From NCBI RefSeq assembly GCF_000382265.1, contig NZ_KB907975.1:124001-188000 (forward strand): 64,000 bases of DNA. Reading direction: 5' to 3'. A program made the translations under genes and the position numbers. This stretch comes from Yoonia vestfoldensis DSM 16212 (GTDB lineage Bacteria > Pseudomonadota > Alphaproteobacteria > Rhodobacterales > Rhodobacteraceae). The notes under the pieces are model-generated. The model was not told the origin of the DNA, ran no database searches, and saw only the letters and a list, made by a program, of their open reading frames with translations. Shown one piece after another: positions 48,530 to 58,002 of this stretch. Positions within the stretch are counted from its first letter, which is position 1, and each line of letters starts with the position of its first letter.

Positions 48530-51500
48530 ATGGCCGATTTCAAGAAAATCCTGATTGCCAACCGTGGCGAAATCGCGATCCGCATCATGCGCGCCGCCAA
48601 CGAGATGGGCAAGAAAACCGTCGCCGTCTTTGCCGAAGAGGACAAGCTGGGCCTGCACCGCTTCAAGGCGGACGAGGCCTACCGCATCGGCGAAGGCATG
48701 GGGCCGGTCGCCGCCTATCTGTCCATCGATGAGATCATCCGCGTCGCCAAGATGTCGGGCGCTGACGCGATCCACCCGGGTTATGGCCTTTTGTCGGAAA
48801 ACCCCGATTTCGTGGATGCCTGCACGTCGAACGGGATCACCTTCATCGGCCCCCGGTCTGAGACCATGCGCCAATTGGGCGACAAGGCCAGCGCGCGCCG
48901 TGTCGCAATGGCCGCAGGCGTGCCTGTCATCCCCGCGACCGAAGTTTTGGGCGATGACATGGACGCCATCCGCAAGGAAGCAGCCGAGGTCGGCTATCCC
49001 CTGATGCTCAAGGCGTCATGGGGCGGCGGCGGACGCGGCATGCGCCCCATCATGAACGAAAAAGAGCTCGAGGAAAAAGTCCGCGAAGGCCGGCGCGAGG
49101 CCGAGGCCGCATTCGGCAACGGCGAAGGCTATCTCGAAAAGATGATCATGCGCGCACGCCACGTCGAGGTCCAGATATTGGGCGACAGCCACGGCAATAT
49201 CTATCACCTGTGGGAACGCGATTGTTCGGTCCAGCGCCGCAATCAAAAGGTCGTCGAACGCGCCCCTGCCCCGTATCTCTCCGATGTGCAGCGCGAGCAT
49301 ATCTGCAACCTCGGCAAGAAAATCTGCGCCCATGTGAATTACGAATGTGCAGGCACCGTCGAATTCCTGATGGATATGGATTCGGGTGAATTCTATTTCA
49401 TCGAGGTGAACCCCCGCGTGCAGGTCGAACATACGGTGACCGAAGAAGTCACCGGCATCGACATCGTGCGCGCGCAGATCCTGATCGCCGAAGGCAAATC
49501 ACTGGTCGAGGCGACAGGCTGCGCATCGCAATATGATGTGAAACTCGACGGTCACGCCCTGCAATGCCGTGTGACGACCGAGGATCCGCAGAACAATTTC
49601 ATCCCCGATTACGGCCGCATCCAGATGTATCGCAGCGCCACGGGTCCGGGCATCCGCCTTGACGGTGGCACCGCCTATTCCGGCGCCGTCATTACGCGCT
49701 ATTACGACAGCCTGCTGACCAAGGTCACCGCCCGCGCCCCCACGCCTGAAATGGCGATTGCGCGGATGGACCGTGCCTTGCGCGAATTCCGTATCCGCGG
49801 CGTCAGCACCAATATCGCCTTTGTCGAAAACCTGCTGAAACATCCCACCTTCCTGAACAACGAATACCACACCAAATTCATCGACGAGACGCCGGATCTC
49901 TTCAATTTCACCAAGCGCCGCGACCGCGCGACGAAGATCCTGACCTATATCGCCGATATCACCGTGAACGGGCATCCCGAAACGGCGGGCCGCCCCCGCC
50001 CTGCCGCCGATGTCCGCCTGCCGCGCCCGCCCGTCAAACCCACGAGCAACCTGACCCCCGGCACGCGCAATATCCTCGACGCCCAAGGCCCCGAAGCGGT
50101 GGCGCAATGGATGCGCGACCAGAAACAGGTGCTGATCACCGACACGACGATGCGCGACGGGCACCAGTCCTTGCTGGCCACGCGGATGCGGTCGATCGAC
50201 ATGATCAACGCCGCCCCCGCCTATGCCGCGAAAATGCATGGCCTGTTCAGCGTTGAATGCTGGGGTGGTGCGACCTTTGATGTGGCCTATCGGTTCTTGC
50301 AGGAATGTCCGTGGCAGCGCCTGCGCGACATCCGCGCGGTCATGCCCAATATCATGACGCAGATGCTGCTGCGCGCCTCCAACGGTGTGGGCTATACCAA
50401 CTATCCCGACAACGTGGTGCAAAGCTTCGTGGCACAGGCCGCGACATCGGGTGTCGATGTGTTCCGTGTGTTCGACAGCCTGAACTGGGTCGACAACATG
50501 CGCGTCGCGATGGATGCGGTGATTGCCGCGAACAAGGTCTGCGAAGGCACGATCTGCTATACCGGCGACATGCTGGACCCCGCGCGCAGCAAGTACGACC
50601 TGAAATACTACATCGGCATGGCCAAGGAACTGGAAGCCGCAGGCGCGCATGTGCTGGGGCTGAAGGACATGGCGGGGCTGCTCAAACCCGCCGCCGCCAG
50701 CGTGCTGATCAAGGCGCTCAAGGACGAGATCGGCCTGCCTGTGCATTTCCACACGCATGACACATCGGGTGCGGCGATTGCCACCGTGCTGGCTGCGTCA
50801 GCGGCAGGCGTGGATTGCATCGATGCGGCGATGGATTCGTTCTCGGGCAATACATCGCAGCCGACGCTTGGCTCTGTTGTCGAGGCGTTGCGCGGCACCG
50901 ACCGCGACACCGGCCTCGATATCGCGGCGATCCGCGAGATCAGCAATTATTTAGAACAGGTCCGCGCGCATTACGCCGCCTTCGAATCGGGGCTGCAAGC
51001 GCCCGCTTCCGAGGTCTATCTGCACGAAATGCCCGGCGGCCAGTTCACCAACCTCAAGGCGCAGGCGCGCTCGCTCGGGCTGGAGGACCGCTGGCACGAG
51101 GTGGCACAAACCTATGCCGACGTGAACCAGATGTTCGGCGATATCGTGAAGGTCACGCCCTCCTCCAAGGTGGTGGGCGACATGGCGCTGATGATGGTCA
51201 GCCAGAACCTGACCCGCGCGCAGGTCGAAGACCCCAAGACGGATGTGTCCTTCCCCGACAGCGTGATTGACATGATGCGCGGCAATCTGGGCCAACCGCC
51301 GGGCGGCTGGCCTGCCGCCTTGCAGAAAAAGATCCTCAAAGGCGAAAAGGCGCAGACCGAACGCCCCGGCAAATCGCTGCCCCCTGTGGATCTGGCGAAA
51401 ACCAAGGCGGATTTGCAGACGAAATTCGAGGATGTGATCATCGATGACGAGGATCTGAACGGGTATCTGATGTATCCCAAGGTCTTTCTTGATTACACCG

Positions 51501-51973
51501 CGCGGCATGAAATCTATGGCCCTGTGCGCACCCTGCCCACACGCACCTTCTTTTACGGGATGGAACCGGGCGAGGAAATCGCCGCCGAGATCGACCCCGG
51601 CAAGACGCTGGAAATCCGTATGCAGGCCGTGGCCGACATGAACGAGGATGGCGAGGTCAAGGTGTTCTTCGAACTCAACGGCCAGCCCCGCACGATCCGT
51701 GTGACGAACCGGCTTGCCGCCGCCGACAAGGTCAAGCGGCCCAAGGCGGAACTGGGCAATCCGGGCCATATCGGCGCACCGATGCCCGGTGTCGTGGCCA
51801 GCGTCGCGGCTGTCGCCGGCAAAGAGGTCAAGGCAGGCGATCTGCTCTTGACGATCGAGGCGATGAAGATGGAAACCGGCATCCACGCCGAACGCAATGC
51901 GGTGATCAAGGCGGTGCACGTGCAACCCGGCAGCCAGATCGACGCCAAGGATCTGCTGGTCGAGCTGGAGTGA
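48530..51973 (+). CDS. pyc: Pyruvate carboxylase
   Basis: Pyruvate carboxylase makes oxaloacetate from pyruvate, bicarbonate and ATP. The single 1147-residue chain contains the biotin carboxylase domain (about 1-455, with KKILIANRGEIAIRIMRAA and the ATP-grasp loop KASWGGGGRGMR). The carboxyltransferase TIM barrel (about 535-810, DTTMRDGHQSLLATRMR) and the C-terminal biotin carrier domain follow, with biotinyl Lys1113 in EAMKMETGI. The start MADFKKILIANRG has GAAGGAGACGACA upstream. It provides anaplerosis next to the hydroxy-acid dehydrogenase. Confidence 0.98.
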   Translation: MADFKKILIANRGEIAIRIMRAANEMGKKTVAVFAEEDKLGLHRFKADEAYRIGEGMGPVAAYLSIDEIIRVAKMSGADAIHPGYGLLSENPDFVDACTSNGITFIGPRSETMRQLGDKASARRVAMAAGVPVIPATEVLGDDMDAIRKEAAEVGYPLMLKASWGGGGRGMRPIMNEKELEEKVREGRREAEAAFGNGEGYLEKMIMRARHVEVQILGDSHGNIYHLWERDCSVQRRNQKVVERAPAPYLSDVQREHICNLGKKICAHVNYECAGTVEFLMDMDSGEFYFIEVNPRVQVEHTVTEEVTGIDIVRAQILIAEGKSLVEATGCASQYDVKLDGHALQCRVTTEDPQNNFIPDYGRIQMYRSATGPGIRLDGGTAYSGAVITRYYDSLLTKVTARAPTPEMAIARMDRALREFRIRGVSTNIAFVENLLKHPTFLNNEYHTKFIDETPDLFNFTKRRDRATKILTYIADITVNGHPETAGRPRPAADVRLPRPPVKPTSNLTPGTRNILDAQGPEAVAQWMRDQKQVLITDTTMRDGHQSLLATRMRSIDMINAAPAYAAKMHGLFSVECWGGATFDVAYRFLQECPWQRLRDIRAVMPNIMTQMLLRASNGVGYTNYPDNVVQSFVAQAATSGVDVFRVFDSLNWVDNMRVAMDAVIAANKVCEGTICYTGDMLDPARSKYDLKYYIGMAKELEAAGAHVLGLKDMAGLLKPAAASVLIKALKDEIGLPVHFHTHDTSGAAIATVLAASAAGVDCIDAAMDSFSGNTSQPTLGSVVEALRGTDRDTGLDIAAIREISNYLEQVRAHYAAFESGLQAPASEVYLHEMPGGQFTNLKAQARSLGLEDRWHEVAQTYADVNQMFGDIVKVTPSSKVVGDMALMMVSQNLTRAQVEDPKTDVSFPDSVIDMMRGNLGQPPGGWPAALQKKILKGEKAQTERPGKSLPPVDLAKTKADLQTKFEDVIIDDEDLNGYLMYPKVFLDYTARHEIYGPVRTLPTRTFFYGMEPGEEIAAEIDPGKTLEIRMQAVADMNEDGEVKVFFELNGQPRTIRVTNRLAAADKVKRPKAELGNPGHIGAPMPGVVASVAAVAGKEVKAGDLLLTIEAMKMETGIHAERNAVIKAVHVQPGSQIDAKDLLVELE

Positions 51974-52275
51974 TGGCTGAAAAGACATTTGCATTGTTAT
52001 TTGAAGCTATCTCAGCGGCGGAAACCGGTTTCAGAATTGGAGCGCGGCATGCGATATTAGCGTTCGCTCGTGGGCAGAATGGAGAAGATGCTAAATCCAG
52101 AGCTGCCGATCGTCTGCATGCCAATGGCTGGCTTCATCCAAATCTCAAGAAGGTCAAGGAAGCTGGCAATCCTGATCACATGTCAGACGATATACTTCGC
52201 TCTGCGGCACATGAAGCTCAGAAAGCGGGTTTTGGTTTTGTGGTCTATCGCGAGGAAATCAGACCGGATGCCTAA
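51973..52275 (+). CDS. Hypothetical protein overlapping the pyc stop
   Basis: A 100-residue protein beginning MAEKTFALLFEAISAAETGFRIGARHAI. Its ATG shares one base with the pyc stop (TGATG), so translation may be coupled. It is mostly helical by composition, with no signal or membrane segment. The coding DNA is noticeably more AT-rich than the neighbours, with codons such as TTATTT and ATATTA, which suggests a recent acquisition beside the tRNA gene. I recognise no family. Confidence 0.55.
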   Translation: MAEKTFALLFEAISAAETGFRIGARHAILAFARGQNGEDAKSRAADRLHANGWLHPNLKKVKEAGNPDHMSDDILRSAAHEAQKAGFGFVVYREEIRPDA

Positions 52276-52377
52276 TCATGCCGCTCTGTTCTGACTTTTG
52301 AGAAAATCTGGCGCGACCTGCAATTTTAGCCTTGCGGACTGCGCCAAGTGTTTGTAATCCACGCCTCACCAACGGAC

Positions 52378-52452
52378 GCGGGCGTAGCTCAGGGGTAGAG
52401 CATAACCTTGCCAAGGTTAGGGTCGAGAGTTCGAATCTCTTCGCCCGCTCCA
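52378..52452 (+). tRNA. tRNA-Gly (anticodon GCC)
   Basis: Acceptor GCGGGCG pairs with CGCCCGC and is followed by the discriminator T and an encoded CCA. The anticodon arm TAACC-TTGCCAA-GGTTA exposes GCC. The T arm has the standard GTTCGAATC loop region. Confidence 0.97.
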
Positions 52453-52518
52453 ATTGGTTCACTGGCCCAGCGGGCCGTTTGCAAAGGCCGCCTGTCAGGG
52501 CGGCCTTTTGCATTTTGC

Positions 52519-53175
52519 TCAGGCCACCTTGACGGCAGGGTCGCGCGGCGGCAAGGACGGCGGGGTCATCACCAGATGCGGCCGCACATCGGCGAAATCG
52601 CCCCAGCCACGCCTGCGCGCCTGTCCGATTTCGTCCAGCGCAGGGCCGGCAAAGACCGCGTCGGCGGTATCGTCCTGATCTTCATCCTCCTGATCATCCT
52701 CATCCAAAAGCGACAGATCGGCGTCATCCGCCATCAGGTCGAAATCATCCGCTGGCGCTGCCAGTTCGGCGGCATCGGCGGCCAGTTGGCGGTCGATCCG
52801 GCGCGCAGCCTCTTCGGTATTGGCGACGGCGGACAGCACGATCTTGCCCAGAATATCCGCCCCCGTACGCGTACCGATCAAGGCATAAAGACTGGGGATC
52901 AGACCGTAAAGATCATCGGTCGCCTCTGCGCCCTTGTCGGTCATGATGATGGTGCTGACGAATGGATTGCGCCGTTCGGCTGACAGCGCCAGCGTGTGGG
53001 TCAGTTGCATGCCGATCCGTTCGTCCATCACCATCAGGTCGATCACATCGGCGCGGATCATCGCCTGCGCGATGTCGCGGCTGGTCACACAGAGGGTCTG
53101 GAACCCTTTGTTGGCCAGAATATGGGCTGTCTGCACCGCATCGGCGGCGTCGTCGCGCAAGATCATTGCTTTCAT
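52519..53175 (-). CDS. Stand-alone receiver-like protein with acidic tail
   Basis: A 218-residue protein. Residues 1-115 look like a response-regulator receiver domain: acidic pair near residue 8 (ILRDDAADAVQ), a strand with Asp DLMVMDERIG as candidate phosphoacceptor, and STIIMTDKG containing the conserved Thr/Ser and Lys. There is no DNA-binding output domain. An Asp/Glu-rich stretch (LLDEDDQEDEDQDD) and a Pro-rich end follow. The start MKAMILRDDA follows GGAGAATCCC. It is divergent from hisB, and no kinase gene is nearby. Confidence 0.65.
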   Translation of the reverse strand: MKAMILRDDAADAVQTAHILANKGFQTLCVTSRDIAQAMIRADVIDLMVMDERIGMQLTHTLALSAERRNPFVSTIIMTDKGAEATDDLYGLIPSLYALIGTRTGADILGKIVLSAVANTEEAARRIDRQLAADAAELAAPADDFDLMADDADLSLLDEDDQEDEDQDDTADAVFAGPALDEIGQARRRGWGDFADVRPHLVMTPPSLPPRDPAVKVA

Positions 53176-53323
53176 GGGATTCTCCTGACAAGGCTTCATG
53201 CCCCTCTGCATGACAGCGAATCTTTAAAACTTGCTGAAAAGCGCTGGCAGCGGGCCTGCGGACTTGGCGGTGGCGCGTGATGCCCCTATAGACATGGCCA
53301 ACAAGGCCGAGGGACAGCAGAAG

Positions 53324-53911
53324 ATGCGCACAGCCACCATCACCCGCAAGACAGCGGAAACCGATATCGCGGTCACCATCAATCTCGATGGCAGCGGCAC
53401 TTATGACAACGACACGGGCGTCGGGTTTTTCGATCACATGCTGGATCAATTGTCGCGCCACGCGCTGATCGACATGAAAATCCGTGCCTCGGGCGATCTG
53501 CATATCGACGATCACCACACGGTCGAAGATGTGGGTATCGCCCTTGGTCAAGCGCTGACGCAGGCGCTTGGGGACAAGCGCGGCATCCGCCGCTATGGGT
53601 CCTGCCATCTGGCGATGGATGACGCGCAGGTGCGCGCCGCACTTGATCTGTCGGGGCGGCCTTATCTGATCTGCAATCTGGACCTGCCCTTTGGCAAGAT
53701 CGGCACTTTCGACACCGAACTGGTGCGCGAATTCTTTCAGGCTTTGTCCACACATGGCGGCATTACCCTGCACATCGACCGGCTGCACGGCTTCAACGCG
53801 CATCACATCACCGAAGCCGCGTTCAAGGCGGTGGCGCGCGCCTTGCGCGACGCCGTCGAAGCCGACCCGCGCAAGGGCGATGCGATCCCGTCGACCAAGG
53901 GCAGCCTATGA
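53324..53911 (+). CDS. hisB: Imidazoleglycerol-phosphate dehydratase
   Basis: HisB dehydrates imidazoleglycerol phosphate, the sixth step of histidine synthesis. The 195-residue protein has the two Mn-binding motifs, [17 protein letters not shown] and [15 protein letters not shown], and the [18 protein letters not shown] block. It is the monofunctional type without a phosphatase domain. The start [14 protein letters not shown] was chosen over a longer frame with no conserved residues. It overlaps hisH by four bases. Confidence 0.97.
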   Translation: MRTATITRKTAETDIAVTINLDGSGTYDNDTGVGFFDHMLDQLSRHALIDMKIRASGDLHIDDHHTVEDVGIALGQALTQALGDKRGIRRYGSCHLAMDDAQVRAALDLSGRPYLICNLDLPFGKIGTFDTELVREFFQALSTHGGITLHIDRLHGFNAHHITEAAFKAVARALRDAVEADPRKGDAIPSTKGSL

Positions 53912-54546
53912 CCACGGCTCTGGTCGATTACGACAGCGGCAACCTGCATTCGGCGCAAAAGGCGTTCGAGCGGATGGCGGCAGAGGTGGGCGCAGGCCCG
54001 ATCGTGGTGACCGCCGACCCCGATGTCGTGGCCAAGGCTGACCGGATCGTGCTGCCCGGCGACGGGGCCTTTCCGCATTGTCAGGCGCAGCTGCACGCGC
54101 ATTCGGGTCTGGCCGAAGCGATCACTGACGCCGTCACCCGCCGCGCCGTGCCATTCTTTGGTATCTGCGTGGGGATGCAGATGCTGGCAAGCATGGGCCA
54201 CGAATACGAGGACACCCCCGGTTTCGGCTGGATCGCGGGCGATATCCGCCGCATCACCCCCGCCGATCCCGCGCTGAAAGTGCCGCATATGGGCTGGAAC
54301 GATCTGGTGATCGACACCCCCCATCCCGTGCTTGACGGCATCGCGACCGGCGAACACGCCTATTTCGTCCATTCCTATGCGATGCAGGTCACCAACCCTG
54401 CCGAACGGCTGGCCCATGTCGATTACGGCGGCGATGTCACCGCCATCATCGGGCGCGACAATATCATCGGCACGCAGTTCCATCCCGAGAAAAGCCAGCA
54501 TGCGGGCCTGCGCATGATCGCCAATTTCCTGCTATGGAGACCCTGA
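53908..54546 (+). CDS. hisH: Imidazole glycerol phosphate synthase glutaminase subunit
   Basis: HisH releases ammonia from glutamine and channels it to HisF. The 212-residue class I glutamine amidotransferase has the nucleophile Cys87 in [11 protein letters not shown] and the His192/Glu194 pair in QFHPEKSQ. It starts [15 protein letters not shown]. The partner hisF lies 1.8 kb downstream. Confidence 0.97.
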   Translation: MTTALVDYDSGNLHSAQKAFERMAAEVGAGPIVVTADPDVVAKADRIVLPGDGAFPHCQAQLHAHSGLAEAITDAVTRRAVPFFGICVGMQMLASMGHEYEDTPGFGWIAGDIRRITPADPALKVPHMGWNDLVIDTPHPVLDGIATGEHAYFVHSYAMQVTNPAERLAHVDYGGDVTAIIGRDNIIGTQFHPEKSQHAGLRMIANFLLWRP

Positions 54547-54548
54547 GA

Positions 54549-55043
54549 ATGACAGCCATCCGCCTTTTCCGACGCATGATGCTGCTTGGCGCAGCGGCCA
54601 GCTTTGCCGCCTGTGCGCGCGGTGGCGACGCGGTGGCCAGCCGCGCCACCTTTGACAGCAGCAACATCCCGCTGCACCCAAACGAGACCCCCGAACTGCG
54701 CGCGCTGATCAACAAATACGCCGACATCCATGATATGCCCGTGACCTTGCTGCACCGCGTGATCATCCGCGAAAGCACCCATAACCCCGCAGCGCGCAAC
54801 GGTCCCTATTACGGATTGATGCAGATCCTGCCGCAGACGGCACGCACGATGGGGTTCCGCGGCGAACCGCGCGATCTGCTCGATGCGGAAACCAACCTGC
54901 GCTATGCGGGCCGCTATCTGCGCGGCGCGTGGCTGTTGTCCGACGGGGACGAGGCGACAGCGGTGGGCTGGTACGCACGCGGCTATTATTTCGAGGCCAA
55001 ACGGCGCGGCATGCTGGTCGAAACCGGCCTGCGCGCGGCCTGA
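54549..55043 (+). CDS. Lytic transglycosylase lipoprotein
   Basis: A 164-residue peptidoglycan-cleaving enzyme of the SLT family. The N-terminal signal with lipobox FAAC (MMLLGAAASFAAC) predicts a lipoprotein. The catalytic Glu is in VIIRESTHNPAARNG, followed by GPYYGLMQILPQTARTMGF and the closing NLRYAGRYLRGAW block. It starts two bases after the hisH stop, so it is co-transcribed with the his genes without an obvious functional link. An upstream Met inside hisH is possible but has no signal context. Confidence 0.88.
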   Translation: MTAIRLFRRMMLLGAAASFAACARGGDAVASRATFDSSNIPLHPNETPELRALINKYADIHDMPVTLLHRVIIRESTHNPAARNGPYYGLMQILPQTARTMGFRGEPRDLLDAETNLRYAGRYLRGAWLLSDGDEATAVGWYARGYYFEAKRRGMLVETGLRAA

Positions 55044-55049
55044 AGAAAA

Positions 55050-55072
55050 ATGGCCCCGCACTGCGGGGCCAT
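55050..55072. terminator. Bidirectional hairpin terminator
   Basis: A perfect 10-bp stem ATGGCCCCGC-ACT-GCGGGGCCAT between two convergent genes. On the minus strand it is followed by TTTTTC, so it is the stronger terminator for the DUF2147 gene and a weaker one for the transglycosylase transcript. Confidence 0.8.
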
Positions 55073-55077
55073 CCGTT

Positions 55078-55467
55078 TCACTCGACCCGGACCCAGTTCT
55101 GGCTGGCACAGATCAAGCCACCGGCCACACAGCCGCGCAGGCGCAGGGCGTTGCCCTCCACATCCATCTTGCCGACATAGATCCGGTCGTTCGACGGACG
55201 CCAGACTTGTCCGTTGTAAGACCCGTCACCGTTCGGCGCCATGTTGATGACGATCTGGCGGCCGATGTTGGGGGACGCATATTCGCCTTCGGTGTTGAAG
55301 GTGCGCGCGATGGTGCCACAAACGGCCGGACCGCATTGGTCCATCGTGACATAGGCGAACGCGCCGTCATCGACTTCGGTCTGCCATGTGCCAAGGGCGG
55401 CATCCTGTGCGCTGGCGGCGCCGGCCAAGGCAAAGGCCGCAACAGCGGCCAGGATTAGGTGTTTCAT
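55078..55467 (-). CDS. DUF2147 exported protein
   Basis: A 129-residue precursor with a Sec signal peptide (MKHLILAAVAAFALAGAASAQ, cleavage after ASA). The beta-rich mature domain has ALGTWQTEVDDGAFAYVTM, two Cys pairs (QCGPAVCG and GCVAGGLIC) and the closing LRGCVAGG..QNWVRV, all typical of DUF2147. The function is unknown; it should be periplasmic with disulfides. It sits on the opposite strand within the his genes. Confidence 0.87.
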   Translation of the reverse strand: MKHLILAAVAAFALAGAASAQDAALGTWQTEVDDGAFAYVTMDQCGPAVCGTIARTFNTEGEYASPNIGRQIVINMAPNGDGSYNGQVWRPSNDRIYVGKMDVEGNALRLRGCVAGGLICASQNWVRVE

Positions 55468-55605
55468 TTGATCTCCTCCCTGAAGATGCAGACAGTTTGA
55501 TCCTGACGCATTTGCGCAATCAAGTCTGACGTTGGGTCCGGTGGCTGCGTTGCATTCCCTCGCGCGTCATGCATAACGGGCGCGACCATGCGAAAGGCTG
55601 CGACG

Positions 55606-56340
55606 ATGATCCTTTACCCCGCCATCGACCTCAAGGATGGACAGGCCGTGCGCCTTGTGCATGGCGATATGGACCAGACCACCGTGTTCAACGACGACCC
55701 AGCCGCACAGGCGCGCGCCTTTGTGGATGCAGGCTGTCAGTGGCTTCATCTCGTGGATCTGAACGGCGCATTTGCAGGCATGCCCGTGAACGCGGCCCCG
55801 GTCGAGGCGATCCTGAAAGCCTGTCCTGTCCCTGCGCAACTTGGTGGCGGCATCCGCGATATGGCGACCATCGAGGCCTGGCTCGACAAAGGCCTCGCGC
55901 GGGTGATTCTGGGCACGGTGGCGGTGGAGAACCCCGATCTGGTGCGGCAGGCCGCGCGCGCCTTTCCGGGGCAGGTCGCTGTGGGCTTAGACGCCCGCAA
56001 CGGGCGTGTGGCCACCCGTGGCTGGGCCGAGGAAACCGATGTGATGGTCACCGATCTGGCGCGCAGTTTCGAGGATGCAGGCATTGCCGCGATCATCTAC
56101 ACCGACATCCTGCGCGACGGCGCGATGAAAGGGCCCAATATCGCGGCCACTGCCGACCTCGCCCGCGCGGTCAGCATCCCCGTCATTGCCTCGGGCGGGG
56201 TGTCGTCACTGGCGGACCTTGCGGCGCTGCGCGATACCGGCGTCATCGCTGGCGCGATTTCGGGCCGCGCGCTCTATGATGGCGCGCTCGATCTGGCAGA
56301 GGCGCTGCGCCTGCTTGCCGAACCCCGCACGCGGGCCTAA
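55606..56340 (+). CDS. hisA: Phosphoribosylformimino-AICAR ribotide isomerase
   Basis: HisA performs the Amadori isomerisation that yields PRFAR. The 244-residue TIM barrel starts [17 protein letters not shown] with catalytic Asp8. The second Asp is in [16 protein letters not shown], and phosphate loops are GGGIRD and [16 protein letters not shown] lies eight bases before this ATG; an ATG six codons upstream is an alternative. hisF follows after eight bases. Confidence 0.96.
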   Translation: MILYPAIDLKDGQAVRLVHGDMDQTTVFNDDPAAQARAFVDAGCQWLHLVDLNGAFAGMPVNAAPVEAILKACPVPAQLGGGIRDMATIEAWLDKGLARVILGTVAVENPDLVRQAARAFPGQVAVGLDARNGRVATRGWAEETDVMVTDLARSFEDAGIAAIIYTDILRDGAMKGPNIAATADLARAVSIPVIASGGVSSLADLAALRDTGVIAGAISGRALYDGALDLAEALRLLAEPRTRA

Positions 56341-56348
56341 ACAAAGCC

Positions 56349-57107
56349 ATGCTCAAGGTCCGTATCATCCCCTGCCTCGACGTCGCTGAAGGGCGCACCG
56401 TGAAAGGCGTGAATTTCGTCGATCTGGTCGACGCGGGCGATCCGGTCGAACAGGCCATCGCCTATAACGCGGCAGGCGCGGACGAGCTGGTCTTTCTCGA
56501 CATCAAGGCCACGCATGAAAATCGCGGCACGATGTTCGATCTCGCGACCCGCACGGCGGAACAATGTTTCATGCCACTCACCATCGGCGGCGGGGTGCGC
56601 ACGCATCATGATGTGCGCGACCTGTTGCTGGCGGGCGCGGACAAGGTCAGCTTCAATTCCGCCGCCGTCGCGAACCCCGATGTGGTGGCCGAAGCCGCGA
56701 TGCGGTTCGGATCACAATGTATCGTGGTGGCCATCGACGCCAAAACCGTCAGCCCCGGCAAATGGGAGATTTTCACCCATGGCGGCAGGCGCGCGACCGG
56801 CATCGACGCGGTCGAATTTGCCCGCACCGTGGTGGAAAAAGGTGCAGGTGAAATCCTGCTGACCTCGATGGATCGCGACGGAACCAAGGCGGGGTTCAAC
56901 CTGCCGCTGACACGCGCCATCGCGGACGCGGTCGATGTGCCGGTGATCGCCTCCGGCGGCGTTGGCACGCTCGACCATCTGGTCGAAGGGGTGACGATCG
57001 GCGGGGCCTCTGCCGTGCTCGCCGCCTCGATCTTCCACTTCGGGACCTACACGATCGCGCAGGCCAAGGCGCATATGGCCGCGGCCGGCATCGCGGTGCG
57101 GCCATGA
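56349..57107 (+). CDS. hisF: Imidazole glycerol phosphate synthase cyclase subunit
   Basis: HisF uses ammonia from HisH to close the imidazole ring and release AICAR. The 252-residue TIM barrel has catalytic Asp11 in [17 protein letters not shown], the second Asp in VVAIDAKTV, and phosphate loops TIGGGVRT and [11 protein letters not shown]. It overlaps hisE by four bases. Confidence 0.97.
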   Translation: MLKVRIIPCLDVAEGRTVKGVNFVDLVDAGDPVEQAIAYNAAGADELVFLDIKATHENRGTMFDLATRTAEQCFMPLTIGGGVRTHHDVRDLLLAGADKVSFNSAAVANPDVVAEAAMRFGSQCIVVAIDAKTVSPGKWEIFTHGGRRATGIDAVEFARTVVEKGAGEILLTSMDRDGTKAGFNLPLTRAIADAVDVPVIASGGVGTLDHLVEGVTIGGASAVLAASIFHFGTYTIAQAKAHMAAAGIAVRP

Positions 57108-57415
57108 CGCTGGATGAGCTTGCAGCCCTGATCGCGTCCCGCAAGAACGCCGATCCCGCCAGCAGTTGGACCGCGCAACTCCTCGCCAAAGGCCCCGAGA
57201 AATGCGCCGAGAAATTCGGCGAAGAGGCCATCGAGGCGATCATCGAAGCCGTCAAAGGCGACCGCGAGAAACTCACGTCAGAGGCGGCGGATGTGCTCTA
57301 CCACCTGCTCGTCATGCTGACCGCGCGCGATGTCACACTGGCCGAGGTCGTGGCCGAACTTGCCCGCCGCCAAGGCACCTCGGGCATAGATGAAAAAGCG
57401 GCCCGCCCTTCCTGA
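57104..57415 (+). CDS. hisE: Phosphoribosyl-ATP pyrophosphatase
   Basis: HisE hydrolyses phosphoribosyl-ATP in the second histidine step. The 103-residue helical protein has the MazG-like metal block [18 protein letters not shown] and [14 protein letters not shown]. It is monofunctional, with no HisI fused. Last gene of hisA-hisF-hisE. Confidence 0.95.
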   Translation: MTLDELAALIASRKNADPASSWTAQLLAKGPEKCAEKFGEEAIEAIIEAVKGDREKLTSEAADVLYHLLVMLTARDVTLAEVVAELARRQGTSGIDEKAARPS

Positions 57416-57420
57416 TCCAC

Positions 57421-57467
57421 ACTTCTTATTTCCAAAAATACTCATCTTGTCCCGGACATCGTCCGGG
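57421..57467 (-). repeat. Dispersed hairpin plus GAGTATTTTTGGAAA element, copy 4
   Basis: On the minus strand: hairpin CCCGGAC-GAT-GTCCGGG, then GAGTATTTTTGGAAATAAG. It lies between hisE and the CoA-binding protein gene, both of which end here. Confidence 0.6.
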
Positions 57468-57476
57468 AGAGGGGCG

Positions 57477-57944
57477 CTAGAGCTTCGACGAAATGATCCC
57501 CGTCGCAAAGCCGCCCATTCGCAATTCGCCGAACAGCCGCTGGTATTCGATCTTGGGGCAACGGTCCTGCACCACCGTCACACCGCGTGCGCGGGCCTTG
57601 GCCGCCGCCTCTGCGTGGGTCACACCGATCTGCATCCAGATCGTCTGCAAGGCGGGCCAGCGCGCCAGCGCCTCGTCGACCAGCGCAGGCACGGCATCGG
57701 GCTTGCGAAAGATGTCGACCATGTCCACGCCATCCGGGATATCGGCCAAGGTCGCATAAACCGTCTCGCCGAACAGGGTCTGGCCCGCCAACCCCGGATT
57801 GACAGGGATCACGCGAAACCCTTTCAGCCCCAGATAGCGCGCCACGAAATAGCTGGGGCGCACGGGATTGGCCGACACCCCCACAACCGCAATCTTGCGG
57901 GTACGTTTGAATATGATGCGCAGGCTGTCGTCACTGATGATCAT
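57477..57944 (-). CDS. CoA-binding (YccU-like) protein
   Basis: A 155-residue Rossmann-fold protein resembling the CoA-binding domain of succinyl-CoA synthetase: KIAVVGVSANPVRPSYFVARYL, FRVIPVNPGLAG, VDMVDIFRKPDAVPALVDEAL and WMQIGVTHAEAAAKARARG. Proteins of this YccU family bind CoA, but their role is unknown. Confidence 0.85.
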   Translation of the reverse strand: MIISDDSLRIIFKRTRKIAVVGVSANPVRPSYFVARYLGLKGFRVIPVNPGLAGQTLFGETVYATLADIPDGVDMVDIFRKPDAVPALVDEALARWPALQTIWMQIGVTHAEAAAKARARGVTVVQDRCPKIEYQRLFGELRMGGFATGIISSKL

Positions 57945-57971
57945 GCGCCCACGCTAGCCCAAGGCCTGACA

Positions 57972-58002
57972 AGAAAAAAGCGCCCAAGGAAACCTTGGAC
58001 GC
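57972..58002 (-). terminator. Intrinsic terminator in the gap upstream of the CoA-binding gene
   Basis: The minus strand reads GCGTCCAAGG-TTT-CCTTGGGCGC (10 pairs, one G-U) followed by TTTTTT. It lies 130 bases past the stop of the zinc-ribbon gene, so it ends either that transcript or a separate small RNA in the gap. Confidence 0.75.
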
